Of a stretch of 64,000 nt of DNA, positions 1 through 7,899 are shown one piece after another. The stretch lies in NCBI RefSeq assembly GCF_041379945.2, contig NZ_JBFTXJ020000006.1:62001-126000 (forward strand), in the 5' to 3' direction. The position numbers were made by a program, and so were the translations under genes. This stretch comes from Aneurinibacillus sp. REN35 (GTDB lineage: Bacteria; Bacillota; Bacilli; Aneurinibacillales; Aneurinibacillaceae). Below the pieces are notes generated by a model. That model worked only from the letters and a program-made list of their open reading frames with translations. It did not search any database and was not told where the DNA came from. The number at the start of each line of letters is the position of its first letter. Position 1 is the first letter of the stretch.

Positions 1-407
1 CCTCTGTTCGTTTTACTATTTCCTACGGCACCGATTCCCGCATAGTTATACTGGTTGGCCTTTACGATTCCGCCAAAACGATGGTAACCGGTTTCTTTAA
101 GCATCTGGCAAAAAGCGATATCTCCTCGTATTCCGTATGTATTCCCAATCTTTATGTACAATGCAGGCAGTTCTGCGGGAAAGAATGGATTTACAGAGCG
201 GGCATAGGCAAGCATTTGTTCTTCTGTTGCTATGGATGCGCCGAGAATCGGCTGCTTTCCTTTCAACTGTGGAACGGATGGAGAGAGAGAAGTGTGAGTG
301 GGTGTGATGGTTTGAGCGGCTACGCTATATTGATTAGAAGTGGTCAGAACTCCTCCTGTGTACACAAGGCCGAAAACGACAGCTGTGAATGTGATTTTTT
401 TAAACAT
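1..407 (-). CDS. Secreted glucosaminidase-domain protein, 5' part (runs off left edge)
   Basis: Read on the minus strand from ATG at 407, the frame stays open to the window edge (about 135 residues). The N-terminus MFKKITFTAVVFGLVYTGG is a signal peptide. After a short Thr/Ser-rich linker comes EEQMLAYARSVNPFFPAELP and then a stretch with FCQMLKETGYHRFGG and NYAGIGAVGN. That pattern is typical of the glucosaminidase (LytD/Auto-like, GH73-type) fold that cleaves peptidoglycan glycan strands. The catalytic Glu is probably the E of KETG. An in-frame TAG lies just upstream, so only this ATG or a TTG five codons earlier can be the start. The ribosome site is weak. The family call is from motif memory; the C-terminus is not in the window. 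Confidence 0.72.
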   Translation of the reverse strand, partial: MFKKITFTAVVFGLVYTGGVLTTSNQYSVAAQTITPTHTSLSPSVPQLKGKQPILGASIATEEQMLAYARSVNPFFPAELPALYIKIGNTYGIRGDIAFCQMLKETGYHRFGGIVKANQYNYAGIGAVGNSKTNR

Positions 408-670
408 ATTTTTTTCGTACAATACCTAGTAAAGACAAACGGTTGTACTCCTTCCTCCTTTGGCTGCTAAGAGTCTTGTATTCTACCATTTAATTAGACT
501 CGCTTCTCTATCTTTAGTTTCACTATTATCCTATCTTTTGTTTTATATTTTTTAAAAATAGACAAAGTAGCAGCAGAATTAATCGGTTTTATTGTTGAAA
601 ATATGAAGCTGCGATAAAGTTTATAGGTCTATAAGCACTTAAAAATATGTGCTGTTATATATTTCTACAT
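408..670. other. Intergenic region without a gene
   Basis: AT-rich spacer between the minus-strand glucosaminidase start and the end of htpG. It must hold the leader of the leftward gene; a purine-rich stretch near 455-465 (minus strand AAGGAGGAAGGAG) lies too far from the ATG at 407 to be an ordinary ribosome site for it. I see no convincing ORF or RNA gene. Confidence 0.5.
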
Positions 671-710
671 AAAGAGAAAGAGGAATGCACTTTCATTCCT
701 CTTTCTCTTT
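671..710 (-). terminator. Terminator of htpG
   Basis: Perfect 17-bp inverted repeat AAAGAGAAAGAGGAATG / CATTCCTCTTTCTCTTT with a 6-nt loop (688-693), 31 bp past the htpG stop. The stem ends in A/T runs on both sides, so it could stop transcription from either direction. Confidence 0.85.
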
Positions 711-741
711 GCTATCTTATGAACAAGTAATGGATACAGAA

Positions 742-2619
742 CTATACCATGATTTTGCAAATGTCGTTGGTAAATTCGACCGGATCTTGAATTGGCAATC
801 CTTCAATTAAAAGCGCCTGGTTATACAGTACGTTCGTGTATAGGCTTGCTTTTTCCTTATCTTTTTCAAATGCATTCTTTAATGCTGCAAATACTTCATG
901 ATGTGCATTAATTTCTAGAATTTTTTCTGCGTTGATATTTTGGCTGCCAGGCATGGCCTTTAATATTTTTTCCATTTCTATGGTGACTTCACCATCAGTG
1001 GATAAGCATACCGGATGGGTCTTTAATCTTTTCGATACGCGGACATCCTTTACCTTGCCTGATAGTATGGTTTTCATGTGCTCGAGAAGGTCCTTATTTT
1101 CACTGGCTTCTGCGTCCGCATTTTCGTTTTCTTCCATTTCAATGCCTAAATCACCGCTGGATACAGATTTGAATTCTTTATCTTTATAAGTCATGATCAT
1201 TTTGATTGCGAATTCATCAATATCTTCCGTGAAATATAAAATTTCATATCCCTTCTCTGTAAGCAGCTCTGTTTGCGGTAATTTTTCAATTCGTTCATAT
1301 GTTTCTCCGGACGCATAATAGATGTACTTTTGCTCTTCCGGCATTCTGGACACATACTCGTCTAGCGTTACCAACTTCTTCTCTTTGGAAGAGTAGAACA
1401 GCAGTAAGTCCTGTAATAACTCTTTATTGCTTCCATATTCGCTATACACACCGTATTTTAATTGTCTGCCGAATGAATTGTAGAATGCTTCATATTTCTC
1501 CCGCTCATCCTTTAACAGGCTTTGTAACTGGCTTTTGATTTTACTCTTAATATTCTTAGCGATTAGTTTTAACTGTCGATCGTGCTGCAGCATCTCCCTG
1601 GATATGTTAAGGGATAAATCTTCGGAATCCACCATACCCTTTACAAAGCTGAAATAGTCAGGAAGCAGATCCGAACATTTGCTCATAATGAGTACGCCGT
1701 TTGAATAGAGCTCTAACCCTTTTTCATATTCCTTTGTGTAGTAATCAAAAGGGATGTTTTCCGGGATGAATAAAATCGCATGATATCGAACCGCGCCATC
1801 CACATGAATATGAATATGCTTTAGCGGCTTGTCAAAGCCGTAGTGTTTTTCTAGGTAAAAGTTCTCGTAATCTTCAGCGGTAAGCTCGTTTTTATTCTTT
1901 CTCCAAATAGGAACCATGCTGTTGATGATTTGTTCTTCCTTATATTCTTCGAACTCTTCCTCGCTGCCTTCCTTCAGGCGCTGTCCTGTAACATCCATTT
2001 TGATTGGATAGCGAATAAAATCAGAGTATTTTTTGATGATGGCCCGCAGGCGGTACTCGTCGAGGAATTCATCATAATTCTCATCCTCGGTATTTTCCTT
2101 TATCTTCAAAATGATCTCTGTGCCAACGGTATCTTTCTCACAAGGAGTAATGGTATATCCGTCAGCTCCTGCGGATTCCCACCGGTAAGCCGTATCGCTT
2201 CGTAATGCTTTGCTGATCACAGTGACAACATCGGCTACCATAAAAGCTGAATAAAAGCCGACCCCGAATTGACCAATAATGTCATGTCCATCTTTTGCTT
2301 CATTTTCATTTTTAAATGCTAACGATCCACTTTTAGCGATTACACCAAGGTTATTTTCGAGCTCTTCCTTTGTCATGCCGATGCCGGTATCAGAAATGGT
2401 TACGATTCTATCTTCCTTATCAGCCGTCACCTTAATGTAATAGCTGTCCTTATCAAATTCCAGCGTATCATCGGTTAACGCTGTGTAATAAATTTTATCA
2501 ATCGCATCGCTGGAGTTGGAAATTAACTCTCGTAGGAATATTTCTCGGTGCGAATAAATGGAGTTGATCATCATGTCCAGCAGTCTTTTAGATTCTGCCT
2601 TGAATTGTTGTTTTACCAT
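742..2619 (-). CDS. htpG: Molecular chaperone HtpG (bacterial Hsp90)
   Basis: A 625-residue Hsp90 homologue, the usual HtpG length. The N-terminal GHKL ATPase shows the signatures [30 protein letters not shown] and [15 protein letters not shown], which bind ATP. The middle domain follows ([41 protein letters not shown]), then the C-terminal dimerisation domain. It is a cytosolic ATP-driven chaperone. The start chosen is [12 protein letters not shown] at 2619, preceded by GAAAGGAGAACGT; an in-frame ATG 12 codons upstream lacks a good ribosome site. A perfect CIRCE operator lies about 100 bp upstream, so HrcA probably represses it and heat shock induces it. The gene is monocistronic, with its own terminator. 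Confidence 0.97.
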   Translation of the reverse strand: MVKQQFKAESKRLLDMMINSIYSHREIFLRELISNSSDAIDKIYYTALTDDTLEFDKDSYYIKVTADKEDRIVTISDTGIGMTKEELENNLGVIAKSGSLAFKNENEAKDGHDIIGQFGVGFYSAFMVADVVTVISKALRSDTAYRWESAGADGYTITPCEKDTVGTEIILKIKENTEDENYDEFLDEYRLRAIIKKYSDFIRYPIKMDVTGQRLKEGSEEEFEEYKEEQIINSMVPIWRKNKNELTAEDYENFYLEKHYGFDKPLKHIHIHVDGAVRYHAILFIPENIPFDYYTKEYEKGLELYSNGVLIMSKCSDLLPDYFSFVKGMVDSEDLSLNISREMLQHDRQLKLIAKNIKSKIKSQLQSLLKDEREKYEAFYNSFGRQLKYGVYSEYGSNKELLQDLLLFYSSKEKKLVTLDEYVSRMPEEQKYIYYASGETYERIEKLPQTELLTEKGYEILYFTEDIDEFAIKMIMTYKDKEFKSVSSGDLGIEMEENENADAEASENKDLLEHMKTILSGKVKDVRVSKRLKTHPVCLSTDGEVTIEMEKILKAMPGSQNINAEKILEINAHHEVFAALKNAFEKDKEKASLYTNVLYNQALLIEGLPIQDPVEFTNDICKIMV

Positions 2620-2720
2620 CGTACGTTCTCCTTTCAATATAAAATGCATGAACATAGCGAGCAGAAGAGACGCTTCGGCTATGTCCTTGTGCTACATTCA
2701 TAAGAAAATCTGATACATGA

Positions 2721-2747
2721 TTAGCACTCGATTATAAGGAGTGCTAA
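2721..2747. promoter_or_regulatory. CIRCE operator (HrcA binding site)
   Basis: TTAGCACTC (2721-2729), nine bases, GAGTGCTAA (2739-2747): an exact match to the CIRCE consensus TTAGCACTC-N9-GAGTGCTAA. It lies upstream of htpG and indicates HrcA control of the chaperone. The sigK leader begins further right. Confidence 0.95.
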
Positions 2748-2925
2748 TCATTTAAATAGCATATCTATTGTTTTACGTCAATATATTTGAGAACCATTTA
2801 CTTGGAATAAGGAAGAAACACGCTAGCAGCCTCTTGCATAATCAGAAAAGCAGCGCAAAAAAACAGGAGCATTTATGCCTTTCTAGATAATAAAAAAATA
2901 GCTCATCTTAAGGAACCGTACAGGC

Positions 2926-2948
2926 ACAAGGTAGGCGGTACACTCATA
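2926..2948 (+). promoter_or_regulatory. Possible sporulation (SigK/SigE-type) promoter of sigK
   Basis: CATAGGCT at 2945-2952 resembles the CATA-type -10 box of mother-cell sigma factors. An AC at 2926-2927 sits at roughly the right distance for a SigK-type -35, and the sigK ATG is 40 bp downstream. B. subtilis sigK is transcribed by SigE with SpoIIID and then by SigK. This is a weak motif match only; no clear SigA promoter was seen in this leader. Confidence 0.3.
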
Positions 2949-2987
2949 GGCTGAAGATAAGGCGAAAATCATCTGGGGGTGACCGTA

Positions 2988-3401
2988 ATGGCAGGTTTGC
3001 TGGCGGTAGTAACGATGTTTTTCAAGGATCTCATGCTGTTCGTTTCGTATATTAAGAACAACGCATTTCCACAACCATTAAGTGAAGAGGATGAGAACAA
3101 GTATTTGGAGCGGATGGCGGAGGGGGATAAGCATGCACGGAATATGCTGATTGAGCACAATCTTCGATTAGTTGCGCATATTGTTAAAAAGTTTGAGAAT
3201 ACCGGGGAAGACAGTGAAGATCTTATCTCCATCGGAACAATCGGACTCATTAAAGCAATCGAGAGTTATAAGAAAAACAAAGGCACCAAGCTGGCTACAT
3301 ATGCAGCACGTTGTATTGAAAATGAGATTTTAATGTCAATAGTGGTGCATGAAAGAAGAGCAAAATCCTGCTTGTTGAACAAAATACAACACGTGGTATA
3401 A
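2988..3401 (+). CDS. sigK: sigK 5' segment: pro-SigK N-terminal part, interrupted by element 1
   Basis: From ATG 2988 (GGGGGTGA five bases upstream) this encodes the hydrophobic pro-sequence [20 protein letters not shown]. In pro-SigK that segment is removed by the SpoIVFB membrane protease. Sigma region 2 follows: [37 protein letters not shown] and [18 protein letters not shown]. SigK identity ends at codon 116 (3335). The frame then runs 22 codons into prophage DNA ([12 protein letters not shown]...) to a stop at 3401. In the unrearranged state the product is a truncated sigma factor without regions 2.4 to 4. Its expected continuation ([10 protein letters not shown]...) is found 45.4 kb away at 48726. 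Confidence 0.95.
   Translation: MAGLLAVVTMFFKDLMLFVSYIKNNAFPQPLSEEDENKYLERMAEGDKHARNMLIEHNLRLVAHIVKKFENTGEDSEDLISIGTIGLIKAIESYKKNKGTKLATYAARCIENEILMSIVVHERRAKSCLLNKIQHVV
3324..3335 (+). repeat. Left attachment core of element 1 (attL1)
   Basis: GAGATTTTAATG, codons E-I-L-M of sigK. The identical 12 bases recur at 48714-48725, where the right side continues with true sigK sequence. Left of this core lies host sigK; right of it, prophage. Exchange anywhere within the 12 bp restores the reading frame. Confidence 0.93.
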
Positions 3402-3402
3402 T
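3375..3402 (+). promoter_or_regulatory. SigA promoter for antisense RNA
   Basis: TTGAAC (3375-3380), a 16-bp spacer, and TATAAT (3397-3402). It points rightward into the small toxin gene, with no ORF that fits, so it probably makes the antitoxin RNA. Confidence 0.7.
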
Positions 3403-3408
3403 AATAAT

Positions 3409-3566
3409 ACAATGCGGTAAACAATAAAAAAAGACCGCTCGGTGCTGGAACACCAAACGGTCGATGTACAAATAGACGGTTCCCCAAGGGAATCGGCTCA
3501 AAAGGTTTGTTTAAGAAATAGACCTCTCCTTCAGTTTCCGAGGCTCAAGGGGGTCTATTTATTTTT
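3409..3566 (+). ncRNA. Antisense RNA antitoxin of a type I toxin-antitoxin pair (RatA-like)
   Basis: Predicted transcript from the promoter at 3375-3402 to a hairpin at 3516-3560 (AAATAGACC / GGTCTATTT followed by ATTTTTG). It overlaps the 3' end of the opposite-strand toxin gene (3555-3659) and, because the toxin transcript should run to the minus-strand terminator at 3433-3462, about 130 nt of complementarity result. This convergent overlap is the arrangement of txpA/ratA in the B. subtilis skin element and of bsrG/SR4. The ends are inferred from promoter and terminator positions. Confidence 0.6.
3426..3462 (-). terminator. Terminator of the toxin mRNA
   Basis: On the minus strand GACCG-ttt-GGTG-ttccag-CACC-gag-CGGTC is followed by seven Ts: a strong intrinsic terminator at the end of the leftward toxin transcript. 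It places the toxin mRNA end inside the antisense RNA gene. Confidence 0.8.
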
Positions 3567-3659
3567 GTTTAGTGTCATGATAGCTACGATAACACCAACT
3601 AACGTTAGTAGCAATACACCGAAGTTAATTGCTAGGTTCAATGCTTCGTATGACACCAT
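3555..3659 (-). CDS. Small holin-like membrane toxin (type I TA, TxpA/BsrG type)
   Basis: A 34-residue ORF with a strong ribosome site (AAAGGGGGTGA, 7 nt from ATG). The protein begins MVSYEALNLAINFGVLLLTL, continues with a hydrophobic GVIVAIM stretch and ends NKNK: one transmembrane helix with a basic tail. This matches the putative holin-like toxin family found in Firmicute prophages as type I toxins. A -10 box (TATAAT on the minus strand, 3732-3737) lies upstream. The gene sits only about 220 bp inside the element, so it could kill or arrest cells that lose the element outside sporulation (inference). The family call rests on length, composition and the antisense layout. Confidence 0.75.
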   Translation of the reverse strand: MVSYEALNLAINFGVLLLTLVGVIVAIMTLNKNK

Positions 3660-3860
3660 GAGGCTTCACCCCCTTTCGTCAGGGGATGAGCCGACCACCC
3701 TTGAGAGAGCCGTATCCAATTGTACGAGATGATTATAACATGAATATATATGATAGAAGAGAGGGTTATACACAGCCTTCTCTTTTTTATTTCGGCATTT
3801 GCAAGATTGTTATGTGAATAGTGTGGATAAACTGTGTGTAATAGGAATGTTTGTTCTGTT

Positions 3861-4370
3861 TTAACGATAAAAAAATTTAAGCCTATCAAGTTCAGCAATG
3901 TAGTTAGCTTCGATTCGATTATGGATATAGGCAAGCCGGTCGCAAGCATATTCATATGAGACATCGAACTTTGTTGCAAGCCGGGCCGGATGCCACTCAT
4001 GCGGTTCCAATTGACACAGCATAAAGAAAGGCATCATCGCTAGATTGGTGAAACGCCTGGCGTCCATTTCGATAAAATCGCGCCATATTTTGGGCATCAT
4101 ACATTGGTCCCCTTCATGTTTTAAAATATGGCATAGTTCATGAAAGAATCGTTTCTTAATTTCAAATTTATTTAGATTAACTGGCATTAAGATAAAGCGT
4201 ATCCCATCTTCTTCAACGCCGCGTGTCGGCCCGTAGGTAGGAAATAAGAAAATAGAAAAGGCTTTGGTCAGGTTCTGGATGCTCAAATCTTCAGGTGTTA
4301 AAATACCATTCTGTTTATATAGCTGTTCAATCCATGTTTCGGTTGGTCCCTGGTTATAGTATTCTAACAT
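3861..4370 (-). CDS. ImmA/IrrE family metallopeptidase
   Basis: A 169-residue protein with the zinc-binding motif FFHELCHILKHEG (HExxH) around residue 92. In ICEBs1 and related prophages such proteins cleave the resident repressor and relieve immunity. It is the most leftward gene of the minus-strand lysogeny operon that also holds a GIY-YIG protein and two regulators. A second, unrelated-looking HELGH protein sits at 13472, so this one may serve the repressor at 6348 or 7581. The HELCH spelling (Cys after the second Glu-Leu) is a minor variant. Confidence 0.8.
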   Translation of the reverse strand: MLEYYNQGPTETWIEQLYKQNGILTPEDLSIQNLTKAFSIFLFPTYGPTRGVEEDGIRFILMPVNLNKFEIKKRFFHELCHILKHEGDQCMMPKIWRDFIEMDARRFTNLAMMPFFMLCQLEPHEWHPARLATKFDVSYEYACDRLAYIHNRIEANYIAELDRLKFFYR

Positions 4371-4445
4371 TTTGTTCTCTCCCTGATGGAAACGTATGTT
4401 TGATTTTTTGTGTAAAAAGAAGAGCCCGAGAAGGGCTTCATGTGA

Positions 4446-5978
4446 TTATGCTGTTTGTTTATTCATCATTAATGTTTGTCTGTATTCTTGAGCTTCTGCT
4501 ATTTTGGTGAATTCGACAACTCTATTATGATTTCGTTTAACAACATCTTCGATTTCTTTTAATGAAACACAGAAGTATTCTTTTCGTTCGTTTACTTTGT
4601 TAACTCGTTTATGGTGGAACGCTTTGTGTAGGGAGTTTTCCAAAGCAGGGGCATCATCGCTAAAAATCATTGCATGCACATCAAAAGTAAACGGGACGGA
4701 AGCATCACCTAGTTCTCTAACACGGTCCATTGGCTCCAATCGCCTAGTCATGCCTATTTTATAAACATTTTCACCAAATGAACCAATGTTTGAAATAATA
4801 TACACATAGCCAGCTCGGGTATTCTGTTCTCGCTGATCAACGTTTTCCTTTTGTTTTTGAATAGTTGCTAATTGCTCCTCTAATTCTTTGATTTTAGCTT
4901 CTAAGTCAGATTTTTTATCATCGCTAGTATTAAGAAGCTGTTCTTGAGCCTTTGAAATTGCTTGTAGGAAGTGATTTTCTTCTTTCTGTATTTTTTCTTT
5001 TGCTTTTTCAATTTCCTTTAAAACTTTAGCTTCTTCACGCATACGTTCTTTAATCGCTTGCTGTTCTTCTTTTTCTTCCTGTTTTTTCTGTTCGTATTCA
5101 TATTTTAAATAAAGTTCTACCAGTTTTAAATCTAAATAACCCCTGGTAATAGAAACTTGTTGCATATCAGTAAGTTTATTTAAGTCCTCGTATACTTTTT
5201 TGATACGTTTTTCACTGGCGTCAATATTGTTAAATTTAACCTTCATAATAATATTATCACATTCGTTATTAAAAGCCCTTAACGTTAACTTTATTGTATC
5301 TAGTATAAATTCTCGTCCCTTTTTCTTATCATTACCTATAGTCCACTCTAAAGAATGGTGCGTTGCGCTTTTTTCTTTTACCAATCGTTTTTGTTCTGTG
5401 CGAATATCGTCAAGCTTTGCTGAATAAAGTTCGGAGGATTCAAAATCATATTTTGGTTCATAAAATCCAAATGATTGCATTAGCGCCTCATCTTCTAGGA
5501 CAATGACCTTTTGGTTAAGGTCAATAATCTGACTTGAAAGGTCTTGTTTTTTGTTTGTTAAGTCATCAATATAATTAATAAGTTGTTTCTTTGCGTCAAT
5601 TAAATTTTCTATAGACGCAATATCCTTTAGTTCATGCAGCACGGTTTCTTTTTTTGTTGTTAAATCATTGAGTTGATGTTCTAATCGTTGTTTTGTCTCA
5701 TTAAGATCGATGATAGGATGAAACTCTTTTAAGTCATTCATTAAAGATTCTTTCTTTTGGGATAACTGTTTGTATTCGTTTTCTACTTTTTCAATCTCTG
5801 CTCTCACCTTAATTAAATCGGGAATTCCACTTTCTTCCCACTGCTTCTGAGATTCATTTTTTTCTTTTGTACGCTGAACAATAAGGAAGATTGCTATAAT
5901 CGGTGGAATTATTAAAATCCATAAAGCAAACAGTAGCCCTGTAACCCAGGGTGAGTGGTACCATTTTTCTTTATACAT
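4446..5978 (-). CDS. Membrane-anchored DUF4041 coiled-coil protein with T5orf172/GIY-YIG nuclease domain
   Basis: 510 residues. An N-terminal transmembrane helix (about 11-32, VTGLLFALWILIIPPIIAIF) is followed by coiled coil (about 45-150), a DUF4041-like central part (about 150-300), a second charged coiled coil (about 300-385) and a C-terminal GIY-YIG-like domain (from 389: AGYVYIISNIG...VYKIGMTRR...ALENSLHKAFHH...EYF). Proteins of this build are frequent in prophage lysogeny regions; their role is not settled. A membrane tether plus a DNA-nicking fold suggests action on incoming DNA, that is superinfection exclusion, but that is inference. It is expressed with the lysogeny genes on the minus strand. 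Confidence 0.78.
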   Translation of the reverse strand: MYKEKWYHSPWVTGLLFALWILIIPPIIAIFLIVQRTKEKNESQKQWEESGIPDLIKVRAEIEKVENEYKQLSQKKESLMNDLKEFHPIIDLNETKQRLEHQLNDLTTKKETVLHELKDIASIENLIDAKKQLINYIDDLTNKKQDLSSQIIDLNQKVIVLEDEALMQSFGFYEPKYDFESSELYSAKLDDIRTEQKRLVKEKSATHHSLEWTIGNDKKKGREFILDTIKLTLRAFNNECDNIIMKVKFNNIDASEKRIKKVYEDLNKLTDMQQVSITRGYLDLKLVELYLKYEYEQKKQEEKEEQQAIKERMREEAKVLKEIEKAKEKIQKEENHFLQAISKAQEQLLNTSDDKKSDLEAKIKELEEQLATIQKQKENVDQREQNTRAGYVYIISNIGSFGENVYKIGMTRRLEPMDRVRELGDASVPFTFDVHAMIFSDDAPALENSLHKAFHHKRVNKVNERKEYFCVSLKEIEDVVKRNHNRVVEFTKIAEAQEYRQTLMMNKQTA

Positions 5979-6090
5979 TTGTTGGGCTCCTCAATTTTTT
6001 CGCAATATAAATTCATATACTTTTACATTTATAGAAATATTTTCTGAGAACCGTAAAATAATGCCCTGCTTGTCCAATGGATAGGCAGGG

Positions 6091-6351
6091 TTATTGGCGT
6101 AACGACTTTTTCACCACATTCAAATCAAGTTCTGTGTCCGCAATGCGGCGGTTTACAAATCGTACACTTTCTCTTGTCTCGTCTAAAGATCGGAGAATAA
6201 GCTCATCGGCTTTGATGTTCTCGATGTGTTTACGATCAACGGAGTCCTTTAGTTCATCAAACCGTTGGTTCATCTCTGCTTTCAATTGCTTAACTTCGTT
6301 TCTGACTCCTTGCAACTCAGTAAGAATTTGCTTTAGCAATTCATTACTCAT
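6091..6351 (-). CDS. Small coiled-coil prophage protein
   Basis: 86 residues with strong heptad character throughout (LLKQILTELQGVRNEVKQLK...). The start ATG overlaps the end of the repressor gene by four bases (6348-6351), so it is translationally coupled to it. Similar small coiled-coil proteins accompany repressors in Bacillus prophages. I do not recognise a function; a repressor partner or anti-repressor role would fit the coupling. Confidence 0.65.
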   Translation of the reverse strand: MSNELLKQILTELQGVRNEVKQLKAEMNQRFDELKDSVDRKHIENIKADELILRSLDETRESVRFVNRRIADTELDLNVVKKSLRQ

Positions 6352-6749
6352 ACCCAGCCACCCTTTTTGCCTTGTTTTTTCAACTTCTTAACCAAATCAA
6401 GGGCTTGTTTAGCTTCCTCGCGCATATGTTCGTGGAATGCTTTTTGTTCTTCAGGTGAAAGGTCTTCGAATCCTTCCAGACCATCGTAGAAGAAGAGGCT
6501 CATTTCTTTCTCGGATTTTTTTAGTGATGGGTCATCTGTACGTCCAAAGAGGTAATCAACAGATACTTCAAAGAAATCAGCTAGTTTTTGAAGAGTATCA
6601 TAATCAGGTTGGCGCTTATCTGATTCATAACTGGAAAGTGTATTGTTTTTTACACCAATTTTTTCTGCGACGAATTTCTGAGCGTATCCATTCTTTTCGC
6701 GTAGGTACTTAAGACGTTCACCTATCGTCATTTTCGCCAACATTATCAC
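6348..6749 (-). CDS. XRE-family lysogeny repressor (switch 1)
   Basis: 133 residues: an N-terminal helix-turn-helix (about 8-65, RLKYLREKNGYAQKFVAEKIGVKNNTLSSYE, then DYDTLQKLADFFEVSVDYLFG) followed by an acidic, helical C-terminal part. It faces the Cro-like gene at 6896 across four operator copies, the classic CI/Cro layout. The GTG start at 6749 has GGAGGTGA eight bases upstream; ATG 6743 is an alternative. No LexA-type Ser/Lys peptidase domain is present, so induction probably works through an ImmA-like peptidase or anti-repressor. Confidence 0.87.
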   Translation of the reverse strand: MIMLAKMTIGERLKYLREKNGYAQKFVAEKIGVKNNTLSSYESDKRQPDYDTLQKLADFFEVSVDYLFGRTDDPSLKKSEKEMSLFFYDGLEGFEDLSPEEQKAFHEHMREEAKQALDLVKKLKKQGKKGGWV

Positions 6750-6779
6750 CTCTTATTTCACCTCCTAATTTATCACATA

Positions 6780-6879
6780 TTCACTATTAGAGAATATTTT
6801 TTCTCGAATAGAGAAATAAGCGCTTGTAATTCTCGAAACGAGAACGTATAATAAAAATATGAAGTTCACAAAACGAGAA
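6780..6879. promoter_or_regulatory. Operator array and promoters of lysogeny switch 1
   Basis: Four copies of TTCNC-N5-GAGAA: 6780-6794 (TTCACtattaGAGAA), 6801-6815 (TTCTCgaataGAGAA), 6830-6844 (TTCTCgaaacGAGAA) and 6865-6879 (TTCACaaaacGAGAA). The third fills the 17-bp spacer of a rightward SigA promoter, TTGTAA (6824-6829) and TATAAT (6847-6852), so repressor binding there would block it. The first two lie on the leftward side and the fourth near the rightward start. Confidence 0.85.
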
Positions 6880-6895
6880 TAAAGGCGGTGAGTAC

Positions 6896-7132
6896 ATGAG
6901 TAAGGTTGTTGGGAAGATGATTAGGAAAATCCGGATTGAGAAAGGGATGACTCAAGTTCATCTTTCCAAGAAACTAGGCTATAAATCACCTTCTATTCTC
7001 AGTGAAATTGAATTAGGCAAGAAAGGTGTTGATGCAGACAAAGTACCTTTAATTGCTGAAATACTGGGTGTAGAAGTCACAGCGCTTTTTTTTGAGGAGG
7101 AAATTCTCAATTCGAGAACTAACTCAGCCTAA
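6896..7132 (+). CDS. Cro-like XRE-family regulator (switch 1)
   Basis: 78 residues, almost all helix-turn-helix (GKMIRKIRIEKGMTQVHLSKKLGYKSPSILSEIELGKKG...LIAEILGVEVTALF). It is transcribed rightward from the operator-covered promoter. The ribosome site GGCGGTGA precedes ATG 6896. It is probably the early antagonist of the 6348 repressor. Confidence 0.82.
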   Translation: MSKVVGKMIRKIRIEKGMTQVHLSKKLGYKSPSILSEIELGKKGVDADKVPLIAEILGVEVTALFFEEEILNSRTNSA

Positions 7133-7153
7133 CCCATGGAAGGAGGTGAGAGC

Positions 7154-7288
7154 ATGAACATTGAGATGGTTGTTAAAGAAATTGTTGATTCAATCAAAAA
7201 TAGCCTCGACCACCAAGCTGATGATGTGATTTTAAAGAAGAGTGTACAGTTGGCGGTCAAGAGAATTACGGCTAATCGTAAGGATTAA
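7154..7288 (+). CDS. Small prophage protein, 44 residues
   Basis: ATG 7154 has a near-perfect ribosome site (AAGGAGGTGA). Product begins MNIEMVVKEIVDSIKNSLDH, ends TANRKD; predicted helical. It follows the Cro-like gene by 21 bp and its end overlaps the convergent gene at 7272 by 17 bp. Function unknown. Confidence 0.65.
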   Translation: MNIEMVVKEIVDSIKNSLDHQADDVILKKSVQLAVKRITANRKD

Positions 7289-7520
7289 TATCAACCTTTT
7301 TTAACGTTGTAAGCGTAATTTTAACTCCCGTCAACATACTGCGGTAACTCATGTATGCGATGAGGTTCATGAGAGCTTCTTTGTCGGTGTAACGCTCGCC
7401 AAAACTTTGCTCGACTTCTTCCATGAATTTATATGCTTCATTCTGAAATTGCGGAAATATTTCTGGATACAAATCTTCAGTAATTTTAGCAACTAGCGTA
7501 TCTATATCTTTTGTGTCCAC
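7272..7520 (-). CDS. Hypothetical prophage protein, 82 residues
   Basis: Starts at GTG 7520 behind AAGGTGGTGA. Acidic and helical (LVAKITEDLYPEIFPQFQNE...ALMNLIAYMSYRSMLTGVK). It lies between the two regulatory switches on the lysogeny strand, 60 bp downstream of the second repressor, so it is probably co-expressed with it. I do not recognise a family. Confidence 0.6.
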   Translation of the reverse strand: MDTKDIDTLVAKITEDLYPEIFPQFQNEAYKFMEEVEQSFGERYTDKEALMNLIAYMSYRSMLTGVKITLTTLKKVDINPYD

Positions 7521-7580
7521 TTATTTCACCACCTTTCTTATCAAATAGGAAATCTGGATGGCTGGCGCAATGCTCTTTCT

Positions 7581-7889
7581 TTAGTTCTTAGGATGAACCA
7601 TCTCATCCAGTAAATGTTGTACAGCTTTTATCTGGGAAGGCGTCAATTTCTTAGCTGTCTTCAAAAGCTTGTCTAACTCTGGTGGTAGAGAATCATCGTT
7701 TGCAAAGAAGGAGGCTATATTTGTTCCCAAAGCTTCTAAGATTCTGGCAAGCATGTCCACATCTGGGACAGCGCGGTTGTTTTCAAAACGGCTTATATAA
7801 GATTGTGAAACGCTAACCATGTCTGCCAGTTCGGATGTTGTTAAACCTTTGGATTTGCGTAAGGAACGGAGTTTATCACCAATTTGCAT
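7581..7889 (-). CDS. XRE-family repressor (switch 2)
   Basis: 102 residues with an N-terminal helix-turn-helix (IGDKLRSLRKSKGLTTSELADMVSVSQSYISRFE...VDMLARILEALGTNIASFF) and a helical tail (TPSQIKAVQHLLDEMV). It resembles the skin-element type of repressor (SknR/YqaE) in size and layout. It diverges from the Cro-like gene at 8040 over an operator region with a sequence different from that of switch 1. Confidence 0.85.
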   Translation of the reverse strand: MQIGDKLRSLRKSKGLTTSELADMVSVSQSYISRFENNRAVPDVDMLARILEALGTNIASFFANDDSLPPELDKLLKTAKKLTPSQIKAVQHLLDEMVHPKN

Positions 7890-7899
7890 ACGATCACCC

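Noticed and set aside
81-470. 129-codon plus-strand ORF at the left end
   Set aside because: It is the complement of a signal-peptide-bearing glucosaminidase gene on the minus strand; its protein has no plausible composition or start site.
2988-3401. sigK 5' part as a simple truncated pseudogene or frameshift
   Set aside because: The missing middle and 3' parts exist intact at 48714-48802 and 57139-57432, bounded by direct repeats and recombinase genes, and all three join in frame.
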